The notes: generated by a model from the letters alone, not told the origin. DNA of 64,000 bases from Protula sp. h YS-2021 (GCA_949752745.1 OX457031.1:27420882-27484881), one strand, 5' to 3'; counted from the stretch's first letter, positions 34,041 through 45,774 are shown. Numbers and translations: made by a program.

Positions 34041-35435
34041 AGTTAATCTGATCCAAATTAGGGGTGTGGAACCATGCTCAAAACTGTTAATAAAAAAATT
34101 ACACATGCCTCTCATTTAGCTTATTCTTGGCGGATCGACAAAAAAACTTTCAACACAGAATTATCAAGAGAACAATCATTCATAATTAGAAAGAAATCCG
34201 ATGATGAAATGTGGAAAAGAGACAATTTAAAAATTGGTTACTAAATATTTTTGAAGTGCCCCCACCCTCACAAGTAACTGTTGAAGATAGAACAGTGAAC
34301 ACTTATGCCAAATTTGAAGCCAATCAGATCAAAATTGTGGGAAAACCTTTGGAAAATTGGCTATCAAAAAAATTTAAAATTTCCCTATTCAGCCAGTTTT
34401 TGACCTATCGCATACAAACAATTCAAGAGGTCTATCAAGTAAACACTCGTACAAACTTTGAAAGAAAGTCGATTCAAATTGTGGTAGTAGCAGCATTTTG
34501 AAAATTGGCTATCATTATAAATTATAAATGGCCATTTTTGGCGGCTCAAAAAAAAAAAGCAATTTTTCAACCTAGGGAACAACCGTTTAAAATTGGAGTA
34601 AAATCCGATCCACATTGTGTGAAATTGGCTAACGACAAATTAAAAAAATGCCTCCCACTTAGTCAATTTTTGCCGGAACGCTAAAAAAAAGTAATTTTTC
34701 AAAAGAGGCCTTTCTAATAAACATTTATGCAAAATTTCAAGACAACGGGATCAAAATGTGGGAGAAGAGGCATTTGCCGGAATTTTATAAGAACTTTTGC
34801 CGGAACGCTAAAAAGTATTTTTCAAGACATAGCCGTCTGGGGAACAATCGTTCAAAATTGGAAAGAAATTCGATCCAAAATGTGGGAGAAGAAGCATTTT
34901 GAAAATTGGCAACCGAAAAATTTTAAATGGCTCCTATTGGGCCAATTTTTGGCGGATCGCCAAAACATTTTTTCAAAAGAGGTTATCCTAGTAAACATTG
35001 ATGCAAAATTTCAAGACAATCAGATCAAAATTGTGGAAGAAGAAGCATTTTGAAAATTGGCTACCAAAAAATTATAAATGCCAAACTTGGCCAATTTTCT
35101 GCGGATCGCCAAAAGAAGTAATTTTTTTTTAAGAGAGACCTTACAAAATATGAAATAATCCGATCAAAACAAAGAGAAAACTCATTTTTAAAAAGTTTAC
35201 ATACGCACATGCAGACGACGGATACCCTCTCGAGTCTCTAGTGATGTGATAAGTCCAGCCCGACAAAGTAGGCTGTGTAAAAACTAGTCTAAAAACTTGA
35301 AAACGAGCTCACAGTGCAAAGGACTGTTTTCAACATTTATGCACAAAATATTCAATTTGGGTGTGGTACCTTTACTGGTTTCTAATACAGCTGGCTCAGT
35401 CAAAGCATCTATTCCATTGTTCCAGCAAATAAAAA

Positions 35436-35704
35436 CTAGAGCAGTGTGCAAGCCCACATATTCCCCACAGCTCCCCCCCCCATCAGTTAATCAATAGTCA
35501 ATCAACAGCTGAAATTTTCCTTGGACGAACCTGGCCCATTACCAATACCGATCTGTGTTCGTTCCCATAGAAGCTACATACCAAGTTTCAGTAAAATCCT
35601 TGCAGGAGTTTTTAAGTTATCGTGTCAACAAGCTCTTGATGACAGGCCGACCGACAGACCGACAGACACGCGGTCGATCGCATATATACCCTGTTGGGAA
35701 TAAA
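35436..35704 (+). mobile_element. Family E element, copy 2 (E2)
   Basis: Starts CTAGAGCAGTGTGCAAGCC and ATATTCCCCACAG, has the same core as E1 with a small deletion, tail GACCGACAGACCGACAGAC, and a decayed 3' hairpin (TATACCC/GGGAATA). The flanks are AAAAA and TAATGG. Confidence 0.7.
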
Positions 35705-36011
35705 TAATGGGGTTCTGCCTAAGAAGCCTAGGTTACACACCTACATATTACATAATAGGTGCACAACGGAATTATGGACAAACTCCGCTCACTTACAATG
35801 TATTACAAATGGTGCTCGTGTAAGGCCAAGCTTTCGCCATAAAATATCACTGATTAGAATCTAGTGCAAGGATAAAAGGTCACAGTCAAGGTCACCAAAG
35901 GAGTTTTTCATCAAATACTTTTATGCAGTTTTCAGTGGTGCTATTTTTGTGAACTTTTAGGCAGTTTTAGTTTGAAAGTTAAGCTTGTAACTGTTCGTTT
36001 TCTTGTGTCAG

Positions 36012-36218
36012 TCCTCTCTCGAGCTGTACGTTACTCCGAGCTCTGAAATGTTATCTCCACTGTTATCTACTATCCCTTCTATGAGTGCCAATACATGGGA
36101 TATTTCGGATACTTCCGCTTGGCAATCAAGAGATCATTCTGCTCCGAAAGTTGTCAGCCAACCATGTGTTAATTGCTTTGTATTTATTTATTTAGATCCA
36201 GATTTAACTTTTTTTTAA
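36012..36218 (+). CDS. Possible exon, unrecognised
   Basis: A pyrimidine-rich tract ending TTTTCTTGTGTCAG precedes an open frame (SSLELYVTPSSEMLSPLL, then VVSQPCVNC) that stops at 36,216-36,218. Composition is protein-like and serine-rich. No domain was recognised. A second acceptor-like TTTAACTTTGCAG follows at about 36,227, so a short intron is possible. Low confidence. Confidence 0.25.
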   Translation, partial: SSLELYVTPSSEMLSPLLSTIPSMSANTWDISDTSAWQSRDHSAPKVVSQPCVNCFVFIYLDPDLTFF

Positions 36219-36534
36219 CTTTGCAGGCAGATTGCCTGGTTAACAGTCACTCCCAGTTTCACATTATTTATAGCTTTTTACAGATGAGAATCGAGCTGTC
36301 CTTCTCCTGAACACGGCGTTGTGGGAGGGGGGAGGGGGAGAGGCCGATCCAGGAATATAAATATAAGTATATCCAGGCGTGCCTCAGTCCCGACAATTAC
36401 TCCGCCACAATTTTTCAGATATAGTAAGAAAAATACCGACAACGAATCTCCACTGCTTATTCCTTATATTTTAACTCAAAGTTACCAAATAATTTTTTCA
36501 CTTACTCCCCTAAACCCCTCCACATAATCCACAG

Positions 36535-36819
36535 GCGAAACCCTTTGTTTTTCCTCTCCTGCTGCTTTTTACTCATCCTGGGACTAAGCAGCCAGTCTGC
36601 CCCCTCCCCATCCCACAAACACCAAGTACAGTGTGATGTGCACCCGTGTGCTGGCACCAGCCCCTGCGGCGTAAGCGTTGCAATTCCAACTGCCACTTGT
36701 CATCACCGAGCCCCCCCCCCCACCTCCTCCTCTCCCCCCCCCCCCCCCGCGCTGGGTCCACCGGAAACGCTTAGTCGGCAATGTTACTTCACCGAACCAA
36801 TCACCGGCCACGGGCCAGT
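36535..36819 (+). CDS. Possible exon with signal-peptide-like start
   Basis: Bounded by CATAATCCACAG (acceptor-like) and AGT followed by GTGAGT (consensus donor) at 36,820. The open frame reads a hydrophobic FFLSCCFLLILGLSS, then cysteines in CDVHPCAGTSPC, a proline run coded by poly-C tracts, and ETLSRQCYFTEP. No ATG sits at the start, so it would need an upstream exon. The 3' half is repeated on the minus strand at 24.55-24.66 kb. I do not recognise the product; a dispersed repeat with fortuitous splice signals is a real alternative. Confidence 0.3.
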
Positions 36820-37569
36820 GTGAGTGAAATTCCCGCCCCTTCCCCACGCACACTTTCCCCGAAGGTGTCCAAACAGATAATCAACACGCAGACATCTTTA
36901 TCGGTCATGAAGGGTGAAAAATTCTTGAAAAGTACTATAGTACCTAAAATGGGATTGTTGTTGTTTGAAATATCCAACAGAAAAGAGAAGCGATAGCGAA
37001 AATTACAAAAGCAATACATTGCATCGAAACACCAGGACCGAGAACAATAATCGAAAATATCGATTCATCCAGTTTTAAGTTTTAATATTTTGATTTGTAG
37101 CGTAGGCGTGTCGATGCAATAATAATGTATCCACTTCGTCTGATACAAGATACAATTTTAGACGTGCGAGTTTCGTTAACTTGAATAAAAGTCAAAAACA
37201 TTTAATTTAGCCAAAAACTTCCAATACATTTTACAGACAAAGTGGATATTATTAGAGATATTATTTCTAAAACCCGATCATTTTGAAAACTAGAAATGTG
37301 TTCCTCAGACTACAGATACCCCCCGGCCCCCCACCCCCCCCCCCCCACCCTCCCCCAACAACTTGAAAGTCAGTGAAATGTCAAATCAACTCCGTGCGAT
37401 TCTGGAAATAGAAACAGCATTGAACGTCAACAATACTAGAATCTGACCCGAACTGATTAGGATTTATAGAAAACATAGGCATTAGAGATGCAAAGCCATG
37501 GGGAATATACTCGAAAAAAGAAACAGTAAAACTGCAGGGGACCAATCAGTGCAATGAAATCTATGATAA
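36820..37569. other. Unique AT-rich stretch, no gene seen
   Basis: Contains a poly-C patch (37,319-37,365) and the block AAACATAGGCATTAGAGATG (37,463 on) that is shared with 32,766. Nothing coding is supported. Confidence 0.45.
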
Positions 37570-38263
37570 CAAGTCATCGTCGAAGGCGCAGACCCCAACC
37601 GGACACCACAGGTCGCAATTTTGGCAATTTTTTACCAGTTTGAAAATGACAAGAAGTTGCACAACTTCAATACATATATTTTTACTATGCAAGGTACCAA
37701 ATGCCTAGGATACATAGTTTTGGATATCTCGAGTCGAAAGGACCCAAGTCTCACATTGCAGTTATCTCAAGAAATCACAATTTTTGACAAGTCGAAATTT
37801 TAGCAATTTTTGGCCGGTTTGACAAAATGATACGACGATGCACAACTTCGGTATACCTCCTTTTGCTGTGCAAGGTTGCATATGCCTAGGGTAAATAGTT
37901 TCGGAGAACTAGCGTGGAAACCACCTAAATCTTACATCAGAGTTATCTAATAAATTGGCAAGCTTCGACAAGTCGCCATTTTGACAATTTTTCACCGATC
38001 TAAAAAATAATACAACGTTGCCCAACTTCAATATATATATTTTCGCTGTGCAACGTAGCATATGCCTGGGGTGAATAATTTCGGAGAACTCGCGTGGAAA
38101 GCACCCAAGTCTTACATTGCAGTTATATAAAAAGATCACAATTTTTGAAAAGTCGCCATTTTGGCACTTTTTGGCCGAGTAGCACATGCGTAGGATTAAT
38201 AGTTTCGGAGAAGCACCCAAGTCTTACGTTGCAGTTATCTCAAAAGATCACAATTTTTGACAA
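37570..38263 (+). mobile_element. Family I element, 3'-truncated (I3)
   Basis: 5' end CAAGTCATCGTCGAAGGCG and GACCCCAACCGG match I1. There are about four ~180-bp units with CACAACTTC and TTTCGGAGAACT. It breaks off at 38,263, exactly where the large palindrome begins. Confidence 0.65.
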
Positions 38264-39082
38264 GACTTAGCGCATATACGGCAGTCTCACGCGCCTACAG
38301 GCCATATTAATAAATTGATTCGTTTCAAATTTTCTATACGGCTTCACTGGCCCCTTCAGTGCAATAACCAAGAATTTTGGCGGATGAGACTTAAATTGAC
38401 AAAATGGCGGACTTTTGAAAATCGCCACTGGGCTTACTGTATATAGGGCAGTCTCACGCGCCTACAGGCCGCATTGATAGGTGGATTCGTTTCAGATTCA
38501 AAACACGGGTGCCTTGGGACCTTCCGCAGTGCATTGATCAGGAATTTTCTAGATGGAACTTACATTGATAAAATGGCAGATTTTTCAAAATCGGCGCTGT
38601 ACTTAGAGTACCTACGGCAGTCTCACGCGCCTACTGGTTAATTGATTGATTCGTTTAAATGTTAGACACTACGTCTACCTATCCTTCTACTTTAAATTTT
38701 GTGTAGTCAACACGCAATAACCCTACACACGCCATATCGCCCATGAGTGATAGAAGCACTCCCAGAGAGGTAGTCAGGTTAGTGGATGGATTCGTTTGAA
38801 ATTTTACCCAGGGGTGGTTCCAACCCTTGTGCAGTGCAGTGACCAAGAATTTTTAAAATACCATAGAAATTGACAAAATAGTGAATTTTTAAACATTTGC
38901 AAAGTGCTTTTTTGGAGTTTGTTATATACTGGAGTTAGTCTCACACGCCTAGAGCATTTATTAGTGGATGGATTCGTTTCAAATTTTACCCATAGGTGCT
39001 TCCAGTCTTTGTACAGTGCTGTCACCAGGAAATTAACAAAATGGCAAATTGTTAAAAAAATTCATGCTTCTCGAGCATCTAG
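38264..39082 (-). mobile_element. Family H element on the minus strand (H2), 3'-truncated
   Basis: At 39,065-39,082 the minus strand reads CTAGATGCTCGAGAAGCATG, the H 5' end with its hairpin. Leftwards run ~180-190-bp H units (AGTCTCACGCGCCTACAGGC on plus, at about 38,283, 38,452 and 38,618). No H 3' hairpin is seen before 38,264. It is one of the few elements outside the palindrome arms proper in reverse orientation. Confidence 0.6.
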
Positions 39083-39177
39083 TTCCAACTTGCGAACATA
39101 GTTTGCAAATGGGTATGCTTTGCTAAGAATTCTGGCTGTTTATTCCTTCCTTTTTTTGTTTTTTTTTTTCGTCTCGG

Positions 39178-39640
39178 AGGTTTCCAGAAAACTCCTCCTA
39201 CGCCATTTGACGTAGGATGATGGAATTTGGCAAAGAGATGTCGTGAAATCCGCAAATTTTTTTGACTTTGACCTTCAAGGTCAAGGTCAAAGTGAGGTCA
39301 AATGATTTTTGACCTCAAAGTGGTTTCCAGAAAACACCTACTACACGGTTTATAGCAGAAAGACGCCATTTGGTAGAGACATAGAGGGCAATGAGTTGTC
39401 GTGAAATCCGCAAAATTTTTGACCTTGACGTTCAAGGTGCTTCAAGGTCAAGGTCAAATTGAGGTCAAAATATTTTTTCAAACCCCTGCTCATGAAGTAA
39501 AATTGCTGTAAAAAGCGCTCAAATCCTTGTTTCAACAAGTGTACGATGTCAGTAGGCAGTAACATCGTGGATTGAATCTCGACATTCAGGGTCAAGGTCA
39601 ATGTCATGTGACCTTTGCACATCGTAATCCGTTAGAGCTA
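39178..39640. repeat. GGTCA-rich repeat present only on the left side
   Basis: Two ~150-bp copies of GTCGTGAAATCCGCAAA plus dense GACCTTGACC motifs, including the palindrome TTGACCTTCAAGGTCAA near 39,268. This part has no counterpart in the right arm. Confidence 0.7.
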
Positions 39641-39649
39641 ACTTGTCCA

Positions 39650-40965
39650 TTATCTCGAAAACGATTTTTGACTTTGACCTCCGTCATGGTCAAGGTCAAA
39701 AACCGGAAGTTGACCATTATCTCCAAAAAGATTAGAAATAGAGCGACTTTGAGCTTATTTCCGATCCTTTGGGCCTAAAAGACGTTATGTAAGAGGTGCC
39801 TCACTGACCTTGGCCTCTTCCGTCATGATCAAGGTCAAAAACCGGAAGTTGACCATTATCTCGAAAACGGTTAGCGATTTTGAGCTTAATTTCGACCCTT
39901 TGGGTCTAAAAGATGTTATGTAAGAGGCACCTGGGTGACCTTGACCTTCTTCGTCACGGTCAAGGTGAAAAATCGGAAGTTGACCATTATCTCGAAAACG
40001 GTTAGTGATAGAGCGATTATGAGCTTATTTTCTACCGTTTAGACCTAAAATACGGTATGTAAGAGGTATCTCGGTGACCTTGACCTCTTCCGTCATGGTC
40101 AAGGTCAAAAACCTGAATTTAACCATTATCTCGAAAACGGTAAGAGACAGAGCTGTTTTGAGCCTATTTTCGACCCTTTTGGCCTAAGAGACGTTATATA
40201 AGCGGTACCTCGGTGACCTTGATCTCTTCCGTCATGGTCAAGGTCAAAAACCGAAAGTTGGCCATTATCACGAAAACGGTTAGAGATAGAGCGATTTTGA
40301 GCTTATTCTAAAAGACGTTGTATAAGATGTACCCGAGTAACCTTGACCTCCTCCGTCATGGTCAAGGTCAAAAACCGGAAGTTGACCATTATCTCGAAAT
40401 CGGTTAGAGATAGAGCGATTTTGAGCTTATTTTCGACCTTTTTGGACGTAAAAGACGTTGTATAAGATGTACCCCAGTGACCCTGACCACCACGGTCATG
40501 GTCAAGGTCAAAAACCGGAAGTTGACCATTATCTCCAAAAAGGTTAGAAATAGAGCGATTTTGAGCTTATTTTCGATCCTTTTGGGCTAAAAGATGTTAT
40601 ATAAGCGGTACCTCGGTGACCTTGACCTCCTCCGTCATGGTCAAGGTCAAAAACCGGAAGTTGACCACTATCTCGAAAACGGTTACAGATAGAGCGATTT
40701 TGAGCTTATTTTCGACCCTTTGGACGAAAAAGACCGTAAAAAAGAGGTACCTCGGTGACATTGACCTCCTCGGTCCTGGTCAAGGTCAAAAACCGGAAGT
40801 TGACCATTATCTCGAAAACGGTTAGAGATAGGGCCATTTTGAGCTTATTTTCTACCGTTGGGGCCTAAAAGACGGTATGTAAGATCTTCCACGGTGACCT
40901 TGACCTCCTCCGTCATGGTCAAGATCAAAACCGGAGGTTGACCATTACCTCGAAAACGGTTAGAA
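39650..40965. repeat. ~139-bp array of TGACCTTGACC repeats, left arm
   Basis: CCGGAAGTTGACC-type starts at 39703, 39842, 39973, 40112, 40251, 40375, 40515, 40654, 40793 and 40931: mostly 138-140 bp apart, with two shortened units of 131 and 124. Each unit has GTGACCTTGACCTCCTCCGT, CATGGTCAAGGTCAAAAACC and ATTATCTCGAAAACGGTTAG. TCAAGGTCA is also the extended half-site bound by ERR/NR5A nuclear receptors; function here is only a possibility. Confidence 0.95.
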
Positions 40966-43014
40966 AACTGAATATGATTATTTGCACCCAAAGGGATAAC
41001 ATTATATTTACTTCGATGTCCTCGTTCAAGATAATACTTCGGAAGCTGATAAGCGTGTCGGAACACTGAAATATGTCTTTGACCAGATAGATTGTACCAA
41101 TGCAAGTGGGTACCATTTCGCTACGTGTACCGAAATTCGGACTAGTTTTCATTGCCTTTGTAGATTTGATTGTTTCATTTTCGGCGTTGTCTTTTGTGTT
41201 GGTTTGATGCACATGACTTCTGCTCTGATTTTACTTCGTGACCTCTCATGACTTCAAGGTCATGTCTGAGTTTCCAATTTTGTTTTAGAGACGAATACAT
41301 TATGTGAACAGGGTTCAAGCAAATCTCTAGTTTAATTTGATGTGAGCATTAGTTATATTTTGACTACTGGACTTTTCCCATTGTGAGTTGTGGGAATCTT
41401 AACAGTAGACCCACTGCTTTCCGTTCCGTGCATGCCGTAGGAGCCGACTAACTGGACTTCCTTTCTGGCTCTTCTCTCCACTATTTCCTCATCTTTCCTT
41501 CTTTTTTTCCCACCTGTTCCTATAGCCATCATAGGGCACCCCTAGACACAGATTACTGGACCTTGAATTTAGCAGCTTACGCTTCTTACGAAGGGGATCC
41601 ATGTCCTTGAGCGATTTTCTCGAAAGGACTATGCGTGGAAGTTTATCTAAAGCTGATTTAATCTGGTCTCAAGCTGACTAAATTTGTCTAAAGAAACTGA
41701 CTGTTTTATCTCGAGCTGACTAAATCTGGTCTCAAGTTGACGAAATTTTGTCTCAAGAAACTGACTGTTTTATCTCGAGCTGACTAAATCTGGTCTCAAG
41801 CCGACTAAATTTTGTCTTTGAAAAGTCACTGAAGGTCATTACTGGACTTCTCAATTTTCGCTTCTGTTAATGTTTTTAGCTATTGTTATGGTTGTCGCCG
41901 TCCATCTGTCTGTCCGTCTGTTAACATTTGGCTTGTAAACGCTCTCTAGCCTAAAATTCTTTCGCAATTGCTAAGATATTTCGGATATATCCAGCATATA
42001 GACTAATAAAGATTGGTGGTAGATATAAAATAGGAATGTGAGCACAGTTTCTGGTAGTAGAATTATGCCGTCACTTCCGGTGCTCATATCCCTATTTTGT
42101 TTTTGGAAGTGGATATAAGCACAGTTTCCGGAAGTGGTAAAAAACCGCGCGCGTTGTATCGTAGGTTTGAAAACAGTTTTCAGATGTGGCGGTTTGTGTT
42201 TTCAAACCCATAGGGGTTTGAGCGCAGTTTCCGCAAGTGAATGTAAATGATTTTGCCAAAGCATTGAGAGGCGAAATGACGCATGATTTTTCGTCATGTA
42301 CTTTCGCCATCCCCTCCAGGCACGTGTACTTTTAACCTTGATATCATTTCGTCAAGGACAGTTTCGTCAAAGTACACATGTACTTTCGTCATCCCATCTA
42401 GGCACGTGAAAAGACACGTGTACATTCAACCTTGACCTGATTTCGTCAAGGACACTGTAACCTTTACATCATTCAAGGACAGTGGATGTCAAAGACATTA
42501 TAACTTTGACCTTATTCAAAGACACTGTATCCAAACTGTTTTCATATCATTTTTCAGAAACTGTTTTCGTACTTCTATTTATGGGTCTCAACCTGAAATA
42601 AAAAAATAAACAAATGACAAATGAAATAAATGAACAAAAAAATAAAAAATAAATAAACAAGTTAAAAAAAACAAATAAAACAAAATAAATACAAATAAAT
42701 AAATAAATAAAAAGTAAACAAATAAAGATAAACAAATGGAAGAAAATTAAAAGAAAAATAAGTAAATAAAAAAATACATGTTCTGACTCAGTGTGTAAAA
42801 CGTGGGCATGAAAACAGTTTCCGGAAATGATATGAAAACAGTTTCTGGAAGTGGCATTGTGAACACGAATCCCCTAACCTTAATGTTTCAAACTCTTGCG
42901 GCCTTGAAAACAGTTTCCGTAAGTGGTATAAAAACAGTTTCGTCAAACCCTCACGAGGTTTGACAAACAGTTTCGTCAGACCCCCAGCGACGAAAAAGTT
43001 TCGTCCAACCCCAT

Positions 43015-43870
43015 GGATGACGTTATATATTAAAAGTTTTAAACGTGTATATCTTTAAAACTATTCGGTCCATTTCAACCTTCTTTTCACCATAGTAATC
43101 AATGGAACTCTATGTGTTTATTGTTGACGTCGCTGATGACGCATGGATGACGTCATTTACCTAAAAATTTTAAACGTGTGTATCTTTAAAACTACTCAGT
43201 CAATTTCAGCCATCTTTTCAACATAATATTCAGGAAGAAAAAGTGTTAATGGATGACGCCACAGATGATGTTACTAATGACGTCATCGATGACGTGATAT
43301 ACTCAAAATTTCAAACGCACATGTTTAAAACTTTTCTGTCAATTTCAACCATCTTTTCACCATAGCATTCAGTGAGACTAAGTATTTATGAATGACGTCA
43401 CGTCATCGATAACGTCACATACTAAAAATGTTAAACGTGTATATCTAAAAAACTACTCCGTCAATTTCAACTACCTTTTCACCATCGTACTTGGGAAGAC
43501 CTCAAGAGTTTATGGAAAACGTCACTGATGACGTCTAAAAAATTTAATCTTATACATCTTTGAAACTATTCGGTCAATTTCAGCCATCTTTTCACCATAG
43601 TTTTGAGGAAGACTAAATTTACTGATGACGTCATTGATGACGCCAAGAATGACGTCTATACCTAAAAATTTTAATCGAGCATAACTTTAAAACTATTGGA
43701 TCGATTTTAACCATCTTTTCAACATAGTGTTTAGGAAGAATATTTTTATTGATGACGTCATTGATGACGTAACGGATGACGTCATTTACTTAAAAAATTT
43801 AATCGAATATGACTTTAAAACTACTGGACCGATTTCAAACATTTTTTGCCAATCTGTTCAGCAGGACTTT
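43015..43870. repeat. TGACGTCA-bearing tandem array, left arm
   Basis: About seven diverged units of roughly 110-130 bp with TTTAAAACTATTCGGTC and TTTCAACCATCTTTTCACCA. Perfect TGACGTCA (the CREB/ATF palindrome) lies at 43148, 43278, 43393, 43626, 43753 and 43777; many near copies lie around them. Confidence 0.9.
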
Positions 43871-44005
43871 GACTTAAATGATGAGTAAATTGAACGCTGA
43901 ATATGTGAAGAACTTTGAAACTCCATTTACACATCAAAATGTAATACATAGATTGAACAGTTTTGTTAATACACTTAAATACACAGCGCTTAAATCAATA
44001 AACTA

Positions 44006-44627
44006 TTACAACATTTGTTGATTTACAAAGTTTTTATTATAAAGTTTAGTCAAATAAGTATGTTCTTCATCTGTTTCACTCTTTTGCACCTCACTGTCCT
44101 CATCCACATCACTTTCTTCGTCGCTGCTTTCATCATTCTCCACCTCGTCTAGTAGCTCTTCAAAGAATGCATCGTTTCTTCTTATAACCACCTTTAATGC
44201 CTTTGAATATTCGTAATGTTTTTCATCAACAAAGTAATTAAGTCTTCTAAAATGGTTTGACAATGTTTGCTTTGTTCTAGACGTTGAGTCATTTGAATAG
44301 TCTCAAACATTTGTTTTAGGCTGTGCTTATAAATGGGTCAAAGGTCATCACTTGCTCTTTCACGCGCATCTTCAATCCCTTGTTCTTCATATTCTGAAAC
44401 CTTTTTTTTGAAATTTGCCAATATAGTCATCATATACTTCTTGGACCATGTCATACCAAACAGAGTATTTCTGACTCATTTTCATAACTGCTGTCATCGT
44501 TGCCCTCGCTACAATGGTTCATATGTTTGAACAAAGCTTCTTCGCTGTTGTACAATGCACCGCATTCTATACAAGCATGTGCATTATTTTCACCCATGTC
44601 GACTGTTTTACTTTCACTAGAGGACAT
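44006..44627 (-). pseudogene. Decayed gene for a zinc-finger protein with acidic tail, left copy
   Basis: Minus strand. ATG at 44,625-44,627 opens MSSSESKTVDMGENN. A C2HC/C2H2 finger follows (CIECG, then EALFKHMNHC: C-x2-C-x12-H). A stop at 44,451-44,453 ends the first frame after 58 codons; homology goes on in another frame (YDMVQEVYDDY). After at least one further shift near the A8 run at about 44,400-44,410 it returns with NHFRRLNYFVDEKHYEYSKA. The C-terminus is an acidic stretch (ELLDEVENDESSDEESDVDE), stop just below 44,009. It points outward from the palindrome centre. I do not know the family; similar finger-plus-acidic proteins occur in mobile DNA. Confidence 0.65.
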
Positions 44628-44865
44628 CTAATGTTTTCGTGGAAGGTGCTTTTATAGGGTTTTCCATCTCCTCCCATTCACCTTCTACGCACGCTTCCAT
44701 TCACTTCTGAAGTGTGTACATGCTTTAGGGTCTTCTAAGACTGTGGCCAATGGTAAGATTTCGAACAAATGTTGCATTGATACATCCTTTCGGTTAAACA
44801 TCCAGTTCTCAAATGATGAAGAAGTCTTTGAGTGTCGATATATATAATAATATATGACAACAACG

Positions 44866-45774
44866 GTAACAGCAACTATGGAAACAACGCAAAAACAACG
44901 AAACAACAACAACAACGCAACAGCATCACAACAACGCAACAATAACAGCACAACAACGGATTAACAACAACAATGCAACTACAACAACGCAACAACAACA
45001 CAAGTTATCAGTGACACTGATGAATGTCCTCTGCCACGAAATATGGTCGAATCGCAAAATAATGCAATAAAACATTGCTATTTTCAACAAGTCGCCATTT
45101 CGTCGTTTTTTGGTCGAATCGAAAAATAATGCGACGTCGCACAACTTCAATATATATATTTTCACTGTAGCAGAAATCAAAAGCCAGGGTTTAACAGCGG
45201 CTGAGATATCGCGTGCACAAACTTGTGCTTCCAAGTGTCGCCAGACGGACAGACGGACGGACAGACAGACGGATCGACAGACCCGAATACTATAGTCCCC
45301 CGCTCCGCGGCGGCGGGGGACTAACAACGCAACAACAACGCAACAAAAACGCAACAACCCAACAGCAACAACAAAAACAACGCACCAGCAACAATGCAAC
45401 AACAACGCAACAACAATGCCACAACAATTCAGCAACACAACGTGAAAACAATGCAACAACAACACAACAAATATACCGCAACAAGACAAGAAAGCAACAA
45501 CACAATAACAACGCAACAACACAACAGCAACAACAACGCAAAGACAACGCAACAACAATAACGCAACAACACAACAATAACACAACAATAACACAACAAC
45601 ACAACAATAACACAACAACAACACAACAATAACACAACAATAACGCAACAACACAATAACGCAACAATAACAGCACAACAAGACAACAACGCAACTACAA
45701 CTGATCAACAACCCAACTACAACAACGCAACAACACAATAACAACGCAGCAACACAACAACAACGCAACAACAA
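44866..45774. repeat. CAA-rich spacer of the palindrome
   Basis: (CAA)n/(CAACG)n sequence such as AACAACAACGCAACAACAAC fills 44,866-45,000 and 45,325-45,774. The long minus-strand frames rich in leucine, cysteine and valine are artefacts of this composition. Both arms meet it at (TATA)n runs next to TCGACACTCAAAGACTTTTT or its complement. Confidence 0.9.
45001..45324 (+). mobile_element. Full-length family F element (F2) in the CAA spacer
   Basis: Starts CAAGTTATCAGTGACACTGA (ATCAGTG pairs with CACTGAT), motif TGTCCTCTGCCACG, one core, tail CGGACAGACGGACGGACAGA. In the 3' hairpin TAGTCCCCCGC pairs perfectly with GCGGGGGACTA (45,293-45,323), then A. The pure CAA flanks make both ends unambiguous to within a few bases. 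Confidence 0.8.

Larger units (their letters stand above)
31502..35282 (+). mobile_element. Family B element (B4) split by a family I element
   Basis: 5' end CAAGAATATCCACAGACATT and GTGACCAGCCGAG. B cores run to about 32,582 and resume at 34,041. The 3' end lies at about 35,215-35,282 (GACGACGGATACCC, CCAGCCCGACAAAGTAGGCTG). The two flanks of the interruption (CTCACAAAATTAA and GTTAATCTGATCCAAATTA) rejoin to consensus ACAAAATTTGAAAGGAATCC. Individual core units are more diverged than in B3. Confidence 0.65.
38264..44865. repeat. Left arm of the 13-kb palindrome
   Basis: Reverse complement of 45,775-51,416 along most of its length, with mismatches and indels. Order from the outside in: H2 core (38,264-39,082); a left-only insert to about 39,620; ~139-bp TGACCTTGACC array; block to 41,640; ~65-bp tandem with CTGACTAAATCTGGTCTCAA (41,640-41,830); AGTTTCCGGAAGTGG-rich block (42,040-43,010) with an (AAAT)n patch (42,595-42,775); TGACGTCA array; zinc-finger pseudogene; inner block. 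The right arm lacks about 1.1 kb of the outer part. Confidence 0.9.

Noticed and set aside
5339..35282. An autonomous Helitron in the window
   Set aside because: No Rep HUH motif or helicase domain was seen in any frame; all elements here appear non-autonomous.
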